Shown here: one piece after another, positions 27,164-38,261 of the stretch
Layout of the letters: every line of letters begins with the position of its first letter
How positions within the stretch are numbered: the stretch's first letter is position 1
Assembly: GCA_902167985.1 (NCBI GenBank)
Contig: CABHNZ010000024.1
Location: forward strand, 1-61,605
Reading direction: 5' to 3'
From: Shinella sp. UYSO24
Lineage (GTDB): Bacteria > Pseudomonadota > Alphaproteobacteria > Rhizobiales > Rhizobiaceae
Length of the DNA: 61,605 nucleotides
Position numbers and translations under genes: made by a program
The notes under the pieces: model-generated
What the model saw: the letters and a program-made list of their open reading frames with translations, nothing else
Databases searched by the model: none
Told to the model about the DNA's origin: nothing

Positions 27164-28078
27164 TCAGGCTGAAACGGCTGCCGGTCGCGACAGGGCGCGG
27201 AGCCAGCGGGCGCTTTCCTCGGCGCATTCGAATGCAGGCAGGGCCGGATAATCGACCTCTGCGATGAGCCAGCCGTCAAAATCCGGCCCGAGTGCTGCCA
27301 GCATCGCCGTCAGATCGAGATTGCCTCTGCCCGGCTCGATCCACAGGCCGTCGATCACCGTGTCGCGGTAGGAGCTGCCTGCCTTCTTGTTCAGGTCGAG
27401 AACATCGAGGAGACAATCCTTGATATGGACCGCATGGATGCGCTCGCGATAATCGTTGAGAAGCGAAATCACGTCGGCGCCGGCCCAGGTCAAGTGTCCG
27501 GTATCCGGTCCGAAGCCGAGCTGCGTCGCCGGAATGGCATCGAGGACGGCGCGCGTTTCCTTTTCGGTCTCGATCCATGTGCCGATATGAGGATGAAGAG
27601 CAGCCAGAAGCCCTTCCTGGCGGATGATGGCGGAGGCCTTGTCGATCAGCGAAAGGACGGTCTCGAAGCGCTTTTCATCGAATTCGTAACCGATGGCGGG
27701 ATGCAGCACGCGCGGCGCTTCCTTTGCCATGCGGGTCGACAGGAACATGTCCGTCATGCCGAGCGCCGCATGGTCGCCGGCGAGCCGGCGGGTGATCTCC
27801 AGCGCCTCGGTTTCCGAAATGCCATGTTCTTCGAGGCCCAGCGCCAGATAGCCAGGGGCGGGCACAAGGCCGTTGTCGCTCAAGGCCTGCTTGTATTGCG
27901 AGGGAGACCAGCCCTGAGGGATCTGCGCATGGATGGCGGGAAAGCCGGCGGCTGCCACGAGACGCATGAGCTCCATGGGGTCAGGCCCGATCGTCGGGTC
28001 CAGCCAGCCGTCGCGGGTCGCGAACCAATGGATCGGATTGAGTGCAAATTTGTAGGCGCCGGCGGGCGTGGCGATCAT
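27164..28078 (-). CDS. Sugar phosphate isomerase/epimerase-type TIM-barrel protein
   Basis: 304 residues from the ATG at 28078 (MIATPAGAYKFALNPIHW), preceded by GGGG. It has the AP_endonuc_2/xylose-isomerase-like fold: LHPHIGTWIE, GFGPDTGHLTWAG, IHAVHIKD and the C-terminal WLIAEVDYP provide the expected Glu/Asp/His metal ligands. The first gene of the TIM barrel-GMC pair on the minus strand. Related TIM-barrel proteins epimerise keto-sugars or, in C-glycoside pathways, eliminate the aglycone from 3-keto-glycosides. The precise activity is not readable. Confidence 0.83.
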   Translation of the reverse strand: MIATPAGAYKFALNPIHWFATRDGWLDPTIGPDPMELMRLVAAAGFPAIHAQIPQGWSPSQYKQALSDNGLVPAPGYLALGLEEHGISETEALEITRRLAGDHAALGMTDMFLSTRMAKEAPRVLHPAIGYEFDEKRFETVLSLIDKASAIIRQEGLLAALHPHIGTWIETEKETRAVLDAIPATQLGFGPDTGHLTWAGADVISLLNDYRERIHAVHIKDCLLDVLDLNKKAGSSYRDTVIDGLWIEPGRGNLDLTAMLAALGPDFDGWLIAEVDYPALPAFECAEESARWLRALSRPAAVSA

Positions 28079-28302
28079 GACGGATACCCCTTTTTCGGGA
28101 CCAGCCCGCCCACAGCAAAGCCTGCCGGATAACGGACGTGTCGCCGGCTTCGTCATGTGTTGCAGGAGAGCAGATCTTGTGCCGGGACGTCGTGCCCGGC
28201 TTCAGGGAAATAGTAGGAGGCGGAACCTTCAAAGCGAAATGAATAATGGGGAGGCCATTATGCGTGCAAGGAATGTCCTCCCGTATCGAGCCGGTAATTC
28301 CT

Positions 28303-29199
28303 TCAGCGGAGTTCGCGCAGAAACGAGATCACGGTGGGGCGAACGACGCCGCGCCGGCGAAAGGCGGCATAAAGCTCGCGGGATAGTTTGAGCTCCGGAA
28401 TGTTGAGCGGCGTGATGCCGCTGCCCTGTTCCTGAATGCCAGGCCGCGTCAGGTAGCTGAGATAGGACGTCTTGCGAATGATCGACCGCAGGAAGGAGAT
28501 CGATGTGGTTTCCATGACGATCTTCGGTCGCGGAAAGCCGGAGGAGCGGAAAAGCGTATCGATTGTCTGGCGGTCCGGCTCCGGACGCGGTGGCATGACC
28601 CAGGAATAGGCCGAGAGTTCTTCCAGCGTGATATTCGTCGCCTTGGCGAGCGGATGCTGTTCGGCGCAGATGATCTGCACCGGCTCGGTGCGAACGAGCC
28701 GCCATTCGAAATCGTCGTTCAGCGGTTCGGTCGGCTTGGTGGAGAAGAGAATGTCGATGCGGCCATTATAGAGCATCGGCAGGAGAAATTCGTTCAGCCC
28801 TTCATGAAAGAGAAGGGCAATGTCGGGCCATTGTTCGGAAAAACGCAATGCAGCGTCGGGTACAAGGTCCAGAAGGGCCGCCGGCAGACCGCCGATCCGC
28901 AGGGCGCCGCGGCGTGCGCCCCTCAGCGCATCCATCTCCTCGACCGCCTCGTCCGCCAGAGAAAGGATCAGCTGACAGTAGCTCAGCAGGCTTTGCCCGA
29001 AGAGTGTCACCTGCGCGCCATTGGGGCCGCGATCAAGCAACTGGACGCCGAGCTGCTGCTCAAGGGCTCTGATGCCCTTGCTGATCGCCGACTGGCTGAG
29101 TCCGAGGCTTTCAGCCGCAACGCTGAAACTTCCTGTCTGCGCCACGGCGAGGAACTGCCGCAATTGTCGCAAATCGAGTTTGTTGGCGATGCCCTGCAT
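28303..29199 (-). CDS. LysR-family transcriptional regulator
   Basis: 298 residues from the ATG at 29199 (MQGIANKLDLRQLRQFL), behind GGAAAG; longer starts (29241, 29364) lack this. Intact helix-turn-helix GSFSVAAESLGLSQSAISKGIRALEQQLG and a full effector domain (PVQIICAEQHPLAKA). It is divergent from the sugar-type ABC operon at 29416 and upstream of the TIM-barrel/GMC pair on its own strand, so it is placed to control both. An inverted repeat GCCGGG/CCCGGC (28181-28200) lies between it and the TIM-barrel gene. Confidence 0.87.
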   Translation of the reverse strand: MQGIANKLDLRQLRQFLAVAQTGSFSVAAESLGLSQSAISKGIRALEQQLGVQLLDRGPNGAQVTLFGQSLLSYCQLILSLADEAVEEMDALRGARRGALRIGGLPAALLDLVPDAALRFSEQWPDIALLFHEGLNEFLLPMLYNGRIDILFSTKPTEPLNDDFEWRLVRTEPVQIICAEQHPLAKATNITLEELSAYSWVMPPRPEPDRQTIDTLFRSSGFPRPKIVMETTSISFLRSIIRKTSYLSYLTRPGIQEQGSGITPLNIPELKLSRELYAAFRRRGVVRPTVISFLRELR

Positions 29200-29415
29200 A
29201 GTAAATCTTTCCAATCCGCTGCGATTATGAGCAATATTCATGGACGCCGCAATCTTAGTCGTTTGACGGATCGCAAGTGTCCCGCGATTGTTCGCTTGCA
29301 AGCGGGTTGGTCCCTTCGACAAAGGCCTTGATAACCCTGCTAAGCCAAAGGGAACGCGCCGCATAGACCGAAAATTCGGATAGTGGCGAAATCACAAAAC
29401 GGGAGCTGCAAAGCC
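29200..29415. promoter_or_regulatory. Divergent control region between LysR and the sugar transporter, with two palindromes
   Basis: 216 bases. CGCTTGCAAGCG at 29293-29304 is a perfect 12-base palindrome. CCGAA-AA-TTCGG at 29368-29379 is a second inverted repeat about 35 bases ahead of the binding-protein start. Either could be the LysR operator; the first is central to the divergent promoters. Confidence 0.45.
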
Positions 29416-30780
29416 ATGACTTTTTTTCCGAAGCACGGCGCATTGCGTCGGGGCTCGATCGCCATCACGCTCGCTTTAACGGCCGGATTGTCCCTCTGTC
29501 AGACAGCGACAGCGGCCGATACGCTTCCTGCGAACCTGGTCGAAAAGGCCCAGGCCTATGCGCTCTCGCTGGTCGGTGGCCAGAAGATAGGCGGTTCCGT
29601 CACGATCCTCGGCGTCAACGGCGGGCATGAACTCGAAGCCCTTCGCGCCGCGTGGCGGCCCTTCGAGGAAGCGACCGGCATCCGCATCGATTATAATGCG
29701 ACGACCGATTTTCATGCGGTGCTTCAGACCCGCGTCGCCGCCGGTGATCCGCCGGATCTCGCGTCCTTCAATTCCATCAATGCCGTGCATCGCTACATGA
29801 AGCGCGGTGATCTGAAGGATCTGAACCAGCTGATCGGCAAGGATGCGATCGATGGCCATTTCGATCCGGGCCTGCTTGCAACCGTGAGCGACAGCAAGGG
29901 GCTTTACGGCCTCTGGACGGAGCTGAGCGGCAATGTTCTCTGGTACAATGCCCATCTTTACGACGGCCCGACCGAGAACGTGACGGCCGAGCAATTCGAC
30001 GCCTGGACCAAGAAATTCTCCAAAACCGGCACGGCTCCGTGGTGCTATGCCGATGAGCGTGGCCCTGCCTCGGGCTATGTCGGCCTCACCTGGATCGAAA
30101 CCTATCTCCTGAAGCATTACGGGCCGGATGTGGTCAACGAACTGAGCGCCGGCAAGCGCGCCTGGTCGTCCGATGAGGTCCGTGCCGCGTTCGAGGCCTA
30201 TGGCAAGCTTGTCGAGGATCCGTCGATGGTGGCCGGTGGCGCGATTGCTGCCATGTCGACGCCGGCAATCCGCATCGGCGCCGGCCTCTTTTCCGATCCG
30301 CCGCAATGCGCTGTCATGCAATGGGGCGTCTTTGCCGGCGGCCTGACGACGGTGATCTATCCGAAGATCCAGATGATCAAGGATCTCAATTTCATGCCGG
30401 TGCCTTCAGAGCCCCAGTATGCTAAATACGAGACCTATGGCGGCACTGTCACCATGGCCTTCAAGGATACGCCGCAGGTGCGGGCCTTCCTGAAATACCT
30501 TGCCTCGACGGATGGCCAGCGTCTCGTCGCTGCGGCCGGGATCTGGAACGTCTCGAATACGGATGTCGGCGCCGATGCCTATTCCAATCCGGTGCTGTCG
30601 AAGGTCCGCAGCACGCTCCTGACCAAGGACACCACGCTCGTGGCGCTTCCGCATCAGGTCGCCGATGCCTCCGTCGTCCAGGCAGCCATCCGCGGCGTGG
30701 TGAACTATGCGATGGATCCGTCGACGCTCGATCAGGTGCTCAGCTCCATCGATGACGCGGTTGCGTCGTCCAAGGGTTGA
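29416..30780 (+). CDS. ABC transporter substrate-binding protein (carbohydrate type)
   Basis: 454 residues from the ATG at 29416 behind GGGAG. Signal peptide with core IAITLALTAGLSLC ending TATAAD. The mature part is typical of family-1 sugar binders: GHELEALRAAWRPFEEATGI, QTRVAAGDPPDLASF, LWTELSGNVLWYN, AFLKYLASTDGQR. It begins an operon with two MalFG-type permeases, an ATPase, a TIM-barrel isomerase and a Gfo/Idh oxidoreductase. The ligand is presumably a sugar, polyol or glycoside. Confidence 0.9.
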   Translation: MTFFPKHGALRRGSIAITLALTAGLSLCQTATAADTLPANLVEKAQAYALSLVGGQKIGGSVTILGVNGGHELEALRAAWRPFEEATGIRIDYNATTDFHAVLQTRVAAGDPPDLASFNSINAVHRYMKRGDLKDLNQLIGKDAIDGHFDPGLLATVSDSKGLYGLWTELSGNVLWYNAHLYDGPTENVTAEQFDAWTKKFSKTGTAPWCYADERGPASGYVGLTWIETYLLKHYGPDVVNELSAGKRAWSSDEVRAAFEAYGKLVEDPSMVAGGAIAAMSTPAIRIGAGLFSDPPQCAVMQWGVFAGGLTTVIYPKIQMIKDLNFMPVPSEPQYAKYETYGGTVTMAFKDTPQVRAFLKYLASTDGQRLVAAAGIWNVSNTDVGADAYSNPVLSKVRSTLLTKDTTLVALPHQVADASVVQAAIRGVVNYAMDPSTLDQVLSSIDDAVASSKG

Positions 30781-30861
30781 TCTCTCCATAGCAATTCCAC
30801 TCCCACCATGTCGGCGGTCTGCCCTTGCAGGCCGTCGGCGGGAAGAAGAGGACCATACATC

Positions 30862-31825
30862 TTGTCTACCCAGCTCGTTCAACTCGCGCTCGGCGTCGTT
30901 ATTCTGCCTGCCCTGGCCTTCATGGTCATCGCCTCGGGAGAATTCGTCCTTCGTCGCTGCGCCGGCGAAGTCCAGGCCAAAGTCCGGCCCTGGCTATGGC
31001 TCTTTCCGGTTCTCTGTCTGAGCGGACTGGTGATTGCCTATCCGATGGTGGCATCGGTGATCTATTCTTTTAGGACGCCAAGGGGAACAACTGGGTCGCT
31101 TCTCCAACTTCTACTGGGCCTTCAGCAAGGCTCTGCGGCCGGTTCTCTTCAACAACCTTCTGTGGATCATCGTCTTTCCGCTCGTGACCTGTTCGCTGGC
31201 ACTGGTGGCGGCGATCCTGATGGACCGCGTCCGCTACGAGAAGATCGCGCGCACCTTCCTCATCCTGCCGACGGCCATTTCCTTCGTCGCCGGCGCCATC
31301 ATCTGGAAGATGATCTATGTCTATGCGCCGCCGTCCATGCCACAGGTGGGTACGGCCAATGCACTGATGAAGGTCTTCGGGCACGCTCCGACTGCCTGGC
31401 TTCTCGACCGCTCGGTCAATAACTATGCCCTGATCGGTGTCGCCGTCTGGATGAGCATGGGCGTTGCCACCCTCATTCTCTCGGCGGGCGTGAAGGCCAT
31501 TCCCAGCGACCTCAGCGAGGCGGCGCGCATCGACGGAGCAGGCGAGCTTGCGATTTTCCGCTACGTGACGCTTCCCTCCCTCTGGCCGACCATTCTCGTC
31601 GTGCTGACAACTGAAGCGATCTTCTCGCTCAAGGTCTTCGACATCATCTACGTCATGACCAACGGCGCCTTTGGCACCGACGTGATTGCCAACCGCATGT
31701 ATTCGGAACTCTTCGTTCGGGAAAACCTCGGCACCGCGAGCGCCATCGCCGTGCTCCTGCTCATCATGGCATCTCCCGTCATCATCATGAATATCCGCCA
31801 GATGCGGCGCGAGGCAAAGGGCTGA
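30862..31825 (+). CDS. Sugar ABC transporter permease (MalF type), frame interrupted twice
   Basis: The likely start is the TTG at 30862 (STQLVQLALGVV) behind AAGAGGAC. Lost bases near 31075 (TTTTA) and 31110 (GTCGC) are needed to read DAKGNNW, then VGFSNFYWAFSKALRPVLFNN, after which the frame is clean. The permease EAA loop is LSEAARIDGAGELAIFRYVTLP. Restored length is 321 residues. An atypical long N-terminal hydrophobic segment (LALGVVILPALAFMVIA) precedes the usual first helix. Confidence 0.85.
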
Positions 31826-31827
31826 CC

Positions 31828-32724
31828 ATGGCAATCACGATTTCTGCTACCCCATCCGCCACGGAGCCCAGCATGGTTGTGCCCAAGCTCAAGCATCTCG
31901 CCGGCCAGGTCGCGCTGCATGGCATTGTCCTTGCACTCTGCGTCATCTGGTTCACGCCGACGCTCGCACTGCTCGTTACCTCGTTTCGCCCGGAAGGCGG
32001 TTCGGTGACGAGCGGCTGGTGGCATATTCTCGTCGATCGTCAGGTCGTGCTGGACAATTATCGGGCAGCCTTTGCCAGTTCCGGCTTTGCGTCCAGCATC
32101 GTCAACTCGCTGACGATTGCGCTTCCGACGGTCGCCGGCACCATTCTCTTCTCCGCAGCCGGCGCCTTTGCCCTTGCGCAGATGCGTTTTCGCGGTCGAA
32201 TGGCGGTGTTCCTGTCGATGGTCGCCCTGCAGGTTCTGCCGCCGCAGCTGACGCTGGTGCCGATGCTGAAAGTGTTTCTGGCACTTGGTCTTACCGGAAC
32301 CTTCGTTCCCGTCTGGCTGATCGAGATGGGGCTGACCGTGCCGTTCGGCGTCTTCCTTCTCTACGGCTTCTTCTCCAGCATTCCCTCCGACCTTCTCGAA
32401 GCGGCCCGCATCGACGGGGCCAGCGAACCGACGATCTTCGTGAAGATCATCCTGCCTCTCTCGGGCTCCATTCTGGCCTCGCTTGCCATCCTGCAGTTCA
32501 TGATCGCCTGGAACCATCTGCTCGTGCCGATGATCTTCCTCGGCGGCAGTGAATCGCTGGCACCGCTCACCGTGCGCGTCGCCACCATGGCCCAGACGGA
32601 ATCGGGGGGCCAGAGCGTGCTGACGGCCGCGACCTTCATCTCCGTCGTCGTTCCCCTGCTGATCCTCATCTCGATGCAGAAATACTTCGTCCGCGGGGTC
32701 CTCGGAGGCTCCGTCAAGGGATGA
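31828..32724 (+). CDS. Sugar ABC transporter permease (MalG type)
   Basis: 298 residues, intact, two bases after the previous stop. The EAA loop LLEAARIDGASEPTIFVKIILP and helices such as GIVLALCVIWFTPTLALLV and VVPLLILISMQKYF identify the MalG/UgpE class. It pairs with the preceding permease. Confidence 0.9.
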   Translation: MAITISATPSATEPSMVVPKLKHLAGQVALHGIVLALCVIWFTPTLALLVTSFRPEGGSVTSGWWHILVDRQVVLDNYRAAFASSGFASSIVNSLTIALPTVAGTILFSAAGAFALAQMRFRGRMAVFLSMVALQVLPPQLTLVPMLKVFLALGLTGTFVPVWLIEMGLTVPFGVFLLYGFFSSIPSDLLEAARIDGASEPTIFVKIILPLSGSILASLAILQFMIAWNHLLVPMIFLGGSESLAPLTVRVATMAQTESGGQSVLTAATFISVVVPLLILISMQKYFVRGVLGGSVKG

Positions 32725-32796
32725 TCACGCGCGATCCGTCCCAAACCATCAATCTGCCGCTTGCGCGACGCGAACAGACAAAATCGGGGAACCACA

Positions 32797-33846
<1,050 letters not shown>

Positions 33847-34020
33847 CGCGTCGCGCCGGTCGCCGCCTTGGCGCGACCGAACCGAGCGGGCGCGCCGGCC
33901 ATGGCCGGCAGCCTCATGCCCCAACACCCTGTTGCCTCGCCGTGTCTTCAACACGGGGCCGTTGTGCGGCCCCGGTGACGACCTGCGCGCGGAAAGAGCC
34001 AAGATGCGGAGATTGCTCCA

Positions 34021-35089
34021 ATGAAACCCTGAAGGTCCGGCCATATTCCTTGCCCAGTTCGCAGGCGATACGGCGCCGTTCGATACGCTCGATGGTCTTG
34101 CAAGCTGGGCCGCCGACCTCGGCTACAAGGGCATCCAGCTGCCGACGGATCCGAAATTGTTCGATCTCGACATCGCCGGCGGTTCCAAAGCCTATTGTGA
34201 TGACATCCGGGGCCGGTTGAAGGAATTCGGCATCGAGATCACCGAACTGTCGACCCATCTTCAGGGGCAGCTCGTGGCCGTTCATCCGGTCTACGACGAA
34301 CAGTTCGATGGCTTTGCACCGCCTTCGGTGCGGGGCAGGCCGCAGGAACGGCAGGCATGGGCGACGGGTCAGCTCGTCAATGCGGCAAAGGCCTCGATGC
34401 ATCTCGGCCTGAAGGCGCATGCGACATTCTCCGGCGCGCTCGCATGGCCGTTTCTCTACCCGTGGCCGCAGCGACCGTCAGGGCTTGTCGAGGAGGCTTT
34501 CGCCGAACTCTCGCGCCGCTGGCTGCCCATCCTCAACGCTTTCGACGAGGCGGGCGTCGATGTCTGTTACGAGCTTCATCCCGGCGAAGACCTGCATGAT
34601 GGTGTGACCTTCGAGCGCTTTCTGGAGGGCGTCGGCGGGCACAAGCGCGCAAATATTCTGTACGATCCGAGCCATTTCGTGCTGCAGGCGCTCGACTACC
34701 TGTCCTTCATCGACATCTATCACCAGCGGATCCGCGCCTTCCATGTCAAGGATGCGGAGTTCAATCCGACGGGCAGAAGCGGCGTTTACGGCGGCTATCA
34801 GGCCTGGCTTGACCGGCCGGGTCGGTTCCGCTCGCTAGGGGACGGGCAGGTGAATTTCCGGGCGATCTTTTCAAAGCTCGCGCAATACGATTTCGATGGC
34901 TGGGCCGTTCTCGAATGGGAATGCGCCCTGAAACACCCGCAGGATGGCGCGCGTGAAGGCGCACAATTCATTCGCGATCACATCATCCGCGTGACGGACC
35001 GCGCTTTCGACGACTTTGCCGATGCAGGCACCGATCGGCAGGCCAATCGCCGCCTGCTTGGTCTGGCTGGCGGGGAGGCAGGCCGATGA
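34021..35089 (+). CDS. Sugar phosphate isomerase/epimerase-type TIM-barrel protein (IolE/xylose isomerase-like), frame interrupted twice at the start
   Basis: The natural start is probably ATG 34021 behind GCGGAG: restoring one A (AAAC) and one G (AAGGT) within the first ten codons gives MKTLKGPAIFLAQFAGD, in frame with the long open reading from 34040. Restored length is 356 residues. The xylose-isomerase-like motifs are AADLGYKGIQLP, YELHPGEDLHDG, ANILYDPSHFVLQ, FHVKDAEFNP and VLEWECAL. It couples to the next gene by an ATGA overlap. It probably isomerises or epimerises the keto-sugar made by the oxidoreductase partner. Confidence 0.85.
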
Positions 35090-36250
35090 GCCATCGAAAG
35101 ATCCGGCTTGGCATGGTCGGCGGCGGCAAGGGTGGCTTCATCGGCGCCGTGCATCGCATCGCCGCTCGTCTCGACGACCGGTTCGAGCTGGTCGCCGGCG
35201 CCTTCTCGTCTGATGTCGATCGCAACAAGGCATCGGCGCTAGAGCTTGGTGTGCCCGCCGAGCGGGCCTATGACAGCTATCTGGACATGGCGGCGCGGGA
35301 AAGCGCAAGGCCGGATGGGATCGAGGCCGTTGCGATCGTGACGCCGAACCATCTTCATTTTGATCCCGCCCGAGCGTTTCTCGAAGCCGGCATCGACGTC
35401 ATCTGCGACAAGCCGGTGACGACGACGATGGAACAGGCGATCGCCCTGCGCGATCTCGTCGACCGGACCGGACGGCTCTTCGTTCTGACGCATAATTACA
35501 CCGGTTATCCATGGTGCGGCAGATGCGCGAGATGGTTGCCGACGGCGCCATCGGCAAGCTGCGCCATGTTCAGGGCGAATATGCGCAGGACTGGCTGACG
35601 GAAGCGCTCGAAACGCAGGCGCCAAGGGTGCCGAGTGGCGAACCGACCCCGCGCGTTCCGGTGCCGGCGGTGCGATCGGCGATATCGGTACGCATATCTA
35701 TCATCTGGCGAGCTTCGTGAGCGGTGAGAGCCCGAGCCACATTCTGGCCGACCTGTCGGCCTTCGTCGAGGGCAGGGCGCTCGATGACAGCGCCAATATC
35801 CTCCTGCGCTATGCAAGCGGCGCCAAGGGCATGCTGTGGGCAAGCCAGGTGGCCGTCGGCAACGAGAATGCCGTCAGCCTGCGCCTCTATGGTGACAAGG
35901 GCGGTCTTGAATGGCGCCAGGAGGATCCCAACCGGCTGTGGTTCACGCCGTTTGGCCAGGCGACGCAGATGCTGACCCGCAACGGCGCCGGTTCCAAACC
36001 TTCGGCCGTGCGTGCAAGCCGGATCCCCGCTGGTCATCCGGAAGGATATCTGGAGGCCTTCGCGACCATCTACAATGAGGCGGCGCAGGCAATCATCGCA
36101 GCGCGCGACGGCGGCGCGGCCGATGCTGCCGTTACCTATCCCGGCATCACGGACGGGATTGCCGGCCTCGCTTTCGTCTCTGCGGCCGTCGCATCGAGCC
36201 GCAGCGGCGCCGTATGGACGGCACTCGAGCCCAATAGATCTGATGCATGA
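35086..36250 (+). CDS. Gfo/Idh/MocA-family NAD(P)-dependent sugar oxidoreductase, frame interrupted twice
   Basis: N-terminal Rossmann GMVGGGKGGFIGAVHR; the family's conserved Lys is in CDKPVTTT (about 107-114); the central GGAIGDIGTHIYHLASF carries the catalytic Asp/His. Breaks near 35510 (NYTGYP, then MVRQMREMV) and 35618 (ETQ, then GAKGAEWR) each reflect one lost base; the restored length is 388 residues. The family oxidises or reduces sugar and inositol hydroxyls at C3 or C1. Coupled by ATGA to the TIM-barrel isomerase, a recurrent pairing in inositol and keto-glycoside catabolism. Confidence 0.86.
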
Positions 36251-36366
36251 ATAGGGTGAGGAATATGAATTTGCCTAATTTTTGCTTCCGCCTTTAATAA
36301 GGGCATTCGGTTCCATCGACGAACAGTTCAGCGGCCGGCGTTCCGACGGCCGAAGGTTTTCTGCTG

Positions 36367-36389
36367 CCTTGGCGCGATCACTGCCAAGG
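36367..36389 (+). other. Inverted repeat in the leader of the Rieske oxygenase operon
   Basis: CCTTGGC (36367-36373) and GCCAAGG (36383-36389) flank a 9-base loop 22 bases ahead of the oxygenase start, between the Gfo/Idh stop and ATG 36411. It could be an operator or a leader hairpin. The 160-base gap otherwise holds no gene. Confidence 0.4.
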
Positions 36390-36410
36390 GTCTAACGAAA
36401 GGAAATAGCC

Positions 36411-37694
36411 ATGACGATACAAGTCGTTAATACCCAGCCGGCCGAGCGTGCCGATCTGGGCGATCTGGTCAAGCCTGACCGCGCCCTGACGACGCTCTAT
36501 ACCGACGCCGAGATCTTCAAGCTGGAAATCGAGAAGATCTTCTCGAAGACCTGGGTCTGGGTCGGCCATGTGAGCGAAGTGGCCAAGGCTGGCGATTTCA
36601 AGATGTCGAAGGTTGGCCTTGAGCCGGTGATCGTCGTTCGCGATCGCAAGGGCGAGGTCAATGTCCTGATCAATCGCTGTCGCCATCGCGCCGCGACCGT
36701 CTGCGAGGTCCACAAGGGCAAGACGAACAGTTTCGTTTGTCCCTATCACGGCTGGAGTTATGCGCTCGATGGCTCGCTGCGCGGCGTTCCTTATGAGGGC
36801 GGCTATGACGAGAGCCTCGAAAAGAAGGAACTGGGTCTCAAGAAGCTGCGCACCGAGCAGTATCAGGGCCTGATCTTTGCGACGCTCGACAATTCCATCG
36901 AGCCGCTCGACACTTTCCTCGGCGGTGCCAAGAAGTGGATCGACCTGTTCATGAAGCAGAGCGCCGGCTATCCGCTGCAGGCTCTCGGCGAGCACAAGTT
37001 CACCTTTCCGGGTAACTGGAAAATTCAGCTGGAAAACACCACCGACGCCTATCACTTCCCCCTCGTTCACAAGACCTTCCTGAACGCCACGGATGACGAG
37101 ACGGAAGAGCTTTTCGACATCATGAACAAGGGCGGCTGGGTCGAGGATCTGGGCAACGGCCATAGCGTCATGATCATGATGCCGGAACTGGTGGATCTCG
37201 AAGAAGGTCTCGACGCACCGATCCCGGACAAATTTGCCGCTCTTGCGGAAGACCTGCGGGCCGAAGGCCATTCGGACCAGGAGGTGAGGAAGATCGTCCG
37301 CGCCGTCGGGGGCACGGGTTTCAACCTCAATCTTTTCCCCAATCTCGGGCTTTCGGCGGCATTCTTCCGCGTGCTTCAGCCGCTGTCCGTCACGGAGACC
37401 GAAGTGCGCCACGTCGCTCTCGGCATGGAAGGCGGTCCGCAGGCCGCTAACCGCGCAAGGCTTCGCATCCATGAATTCTTCCAGGGTCCGATGGGCTTCG
37501 GCAGCCCGGATGATGCCGAGGTCTGGGACCGCGTGCAGCATGGCGCCAATGGCGGCAAGGATCTTTGGATCATGCTCAACCGCAGCCTCGCCAACGAGGA
37601 AGTCACGCCGGAAGGCCATCTCAAGGGAGATGTCAGTTCCGAGGCGGGAATGCGCGCTGCCTACAGGCAGTGGAAGAAGATGATGGAGGCCTGA
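36411..37694 (+). CDS. Rieske non-heme iron ring-hydroxylating oxygenase, large (alpha) subunit
   Basis: 427 residues, intact, behind AAAGGA. The Rieske 2Fe-2S site is NRCRHRAATVCEV followed by FVCPYHGW, the CxH-x17-CxxH pattern (about residues 87-108). The mononuclear iron site is in ENTTDAYHFPLVHKTF (two His), with the bridging Asp in the same segment and a C-terminal acidic ligand expected. With the small subunit and reductase downstream it forms a multicomponent dioxygenase that hydroxylates an aromatic ring using NADH and O2. It resembles benzoate/anthranilate/salicylate-type systems; the substrate is undetermined. Confidence 0.92.
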   Translation: MTIQVVNTQPAERADLGDLVKPDRALTTLYTDAEIFKLEIEKIFSKTWVWVGHVSEVAKAGDFKMSKVGLEPVIVVRDRKGEVNVLINRCRHRAATVCEVHKGKTNSFVCPYHGWSYALDGSLRGVPYEGGYDESLEKKELGLKKLRTEQYQGLIFATLDNSIEPLDTFLGGAKKWIDLFMKQSAGYPLQALGEHKFTFPGNWKIQLENTTDAYHFPLVHKTFLNATDDETEELFDIMNKGGWVEDLGNGHSVMIMMPELVDLEEGLDAPIPDKFAALAEDLRAEGHSDQEVRKIVRAVGGTGFNLNLFPNLGLSAAFFRVLQPLSVTETEVRHVALGMEGGPQAANRARLRIHEFFQGPMGFGSPDDAEVWDRVQHGANGGKDLWIMLNRSLANEEVTPEGHLKGDVSSEAGMRAAYRQWKKMMEA

Positions 37695-37696
37695 GT

Positions 37697-38203
37697 ATGA
37701 ACATGGCAGTAACGATCCCCACCCAGCCACTGACCGAAGGCCTGATGGAGGCCATGGCTTTCGTCTGGCTCGAAGCCGATCTTCTGGACCATGCCAGCTA
37801 TGACGAGTGGCTGGCCCTGTGGACGCCGGAGGCGAAATATGTCGTCCCGGTCGAGCCCGGCGTGCAGGATTTCGAGAACTCGCTCAACTACGCCTATGAC
37901 GATGCCGAGCTGCGCGTGAAGCGCGTCGAGCGCATCCTCAGCGGTTTTTCGATCTCCGCAAGCCCGGTTGCCCGCACGATCCGCTCGTTGTCGCGTTTCC
38001 GGCTTCTTTCCAACGACGGCAAGACGATCGAGTTGCGTTGCATGCAGCATCTGACCGAATTCCGTCGTGGGCGTGAACGCAGCTATGCCGCCGATATCGA
38101 GTTCCGTCTCGAACGGGGACCCGATGGGCTGAAGATCGCCCAGAAGGTCATCCGCCTGATCAAGGCCGATCATGCCCTCGGCGGGATAAGCTACATCCTC
38201 TGA
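37697..38203 (+). CDS. Ring-hydroxylating oxygenase, small (beta) subunit
   Basis: 168 residues from the ATG at 37697, two bases after the alpha stop. The NTF2-like fold is shown by FVWLEADLLDHASYDEWLAL, AKYVVPVEPG, the ARTIRSLSRFRLLSND strand and the C-terminal KVIRLIKADHALGG, typical of BenB-like beta subunits, which stabilise the alpha3beta3 oxygenase. Confidence 0.9.
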   Translation: MNMAVTIPTQPLTEGLMEAMAFVWLEADLLDHASYDEWLALWTPEAKYVVPVEPGVQDFENSLNYAYDDAELRVKRVERILSGFSISASPVARTIRSLSRFRLLSNDGKTIELRCMQHLTEFRRGRERSYAADIEFRLERGPDGLKIAQKVIRLIKADHALGGISYIL

Positions 38204-38215
38204 TGTTCGTCACCC

Positions 38216-38242
38216 CTGCGGCAAGCCTCCCGCTTGCCGCAG
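38216..38242 (+). other. Perfect intercistronic stem-loop between beta subunit and reductase
   Basis: CTGCGGCAAGC (38216-38226) and GCTTGCCGCAG (38232-38242) form an 11-base stem with loop CTCCC. No T-run follows, so it is probably an mRNA-processing or attenuation element that sets the ratio of oxygenase to reductase. Confidence 0.7.
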
Positions 38243-38261
38243 TGTCAAGGAGAGCGGGAGC

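Noticed and set aside
38160..38242. Rho-independent terminator between the beta subunit and the reductase
   Set aside because: The stem is strong but is followed by TGTCAAGGAG, which contains the reductase ribosome site and no U-tract; listed as a stem-loop instead.
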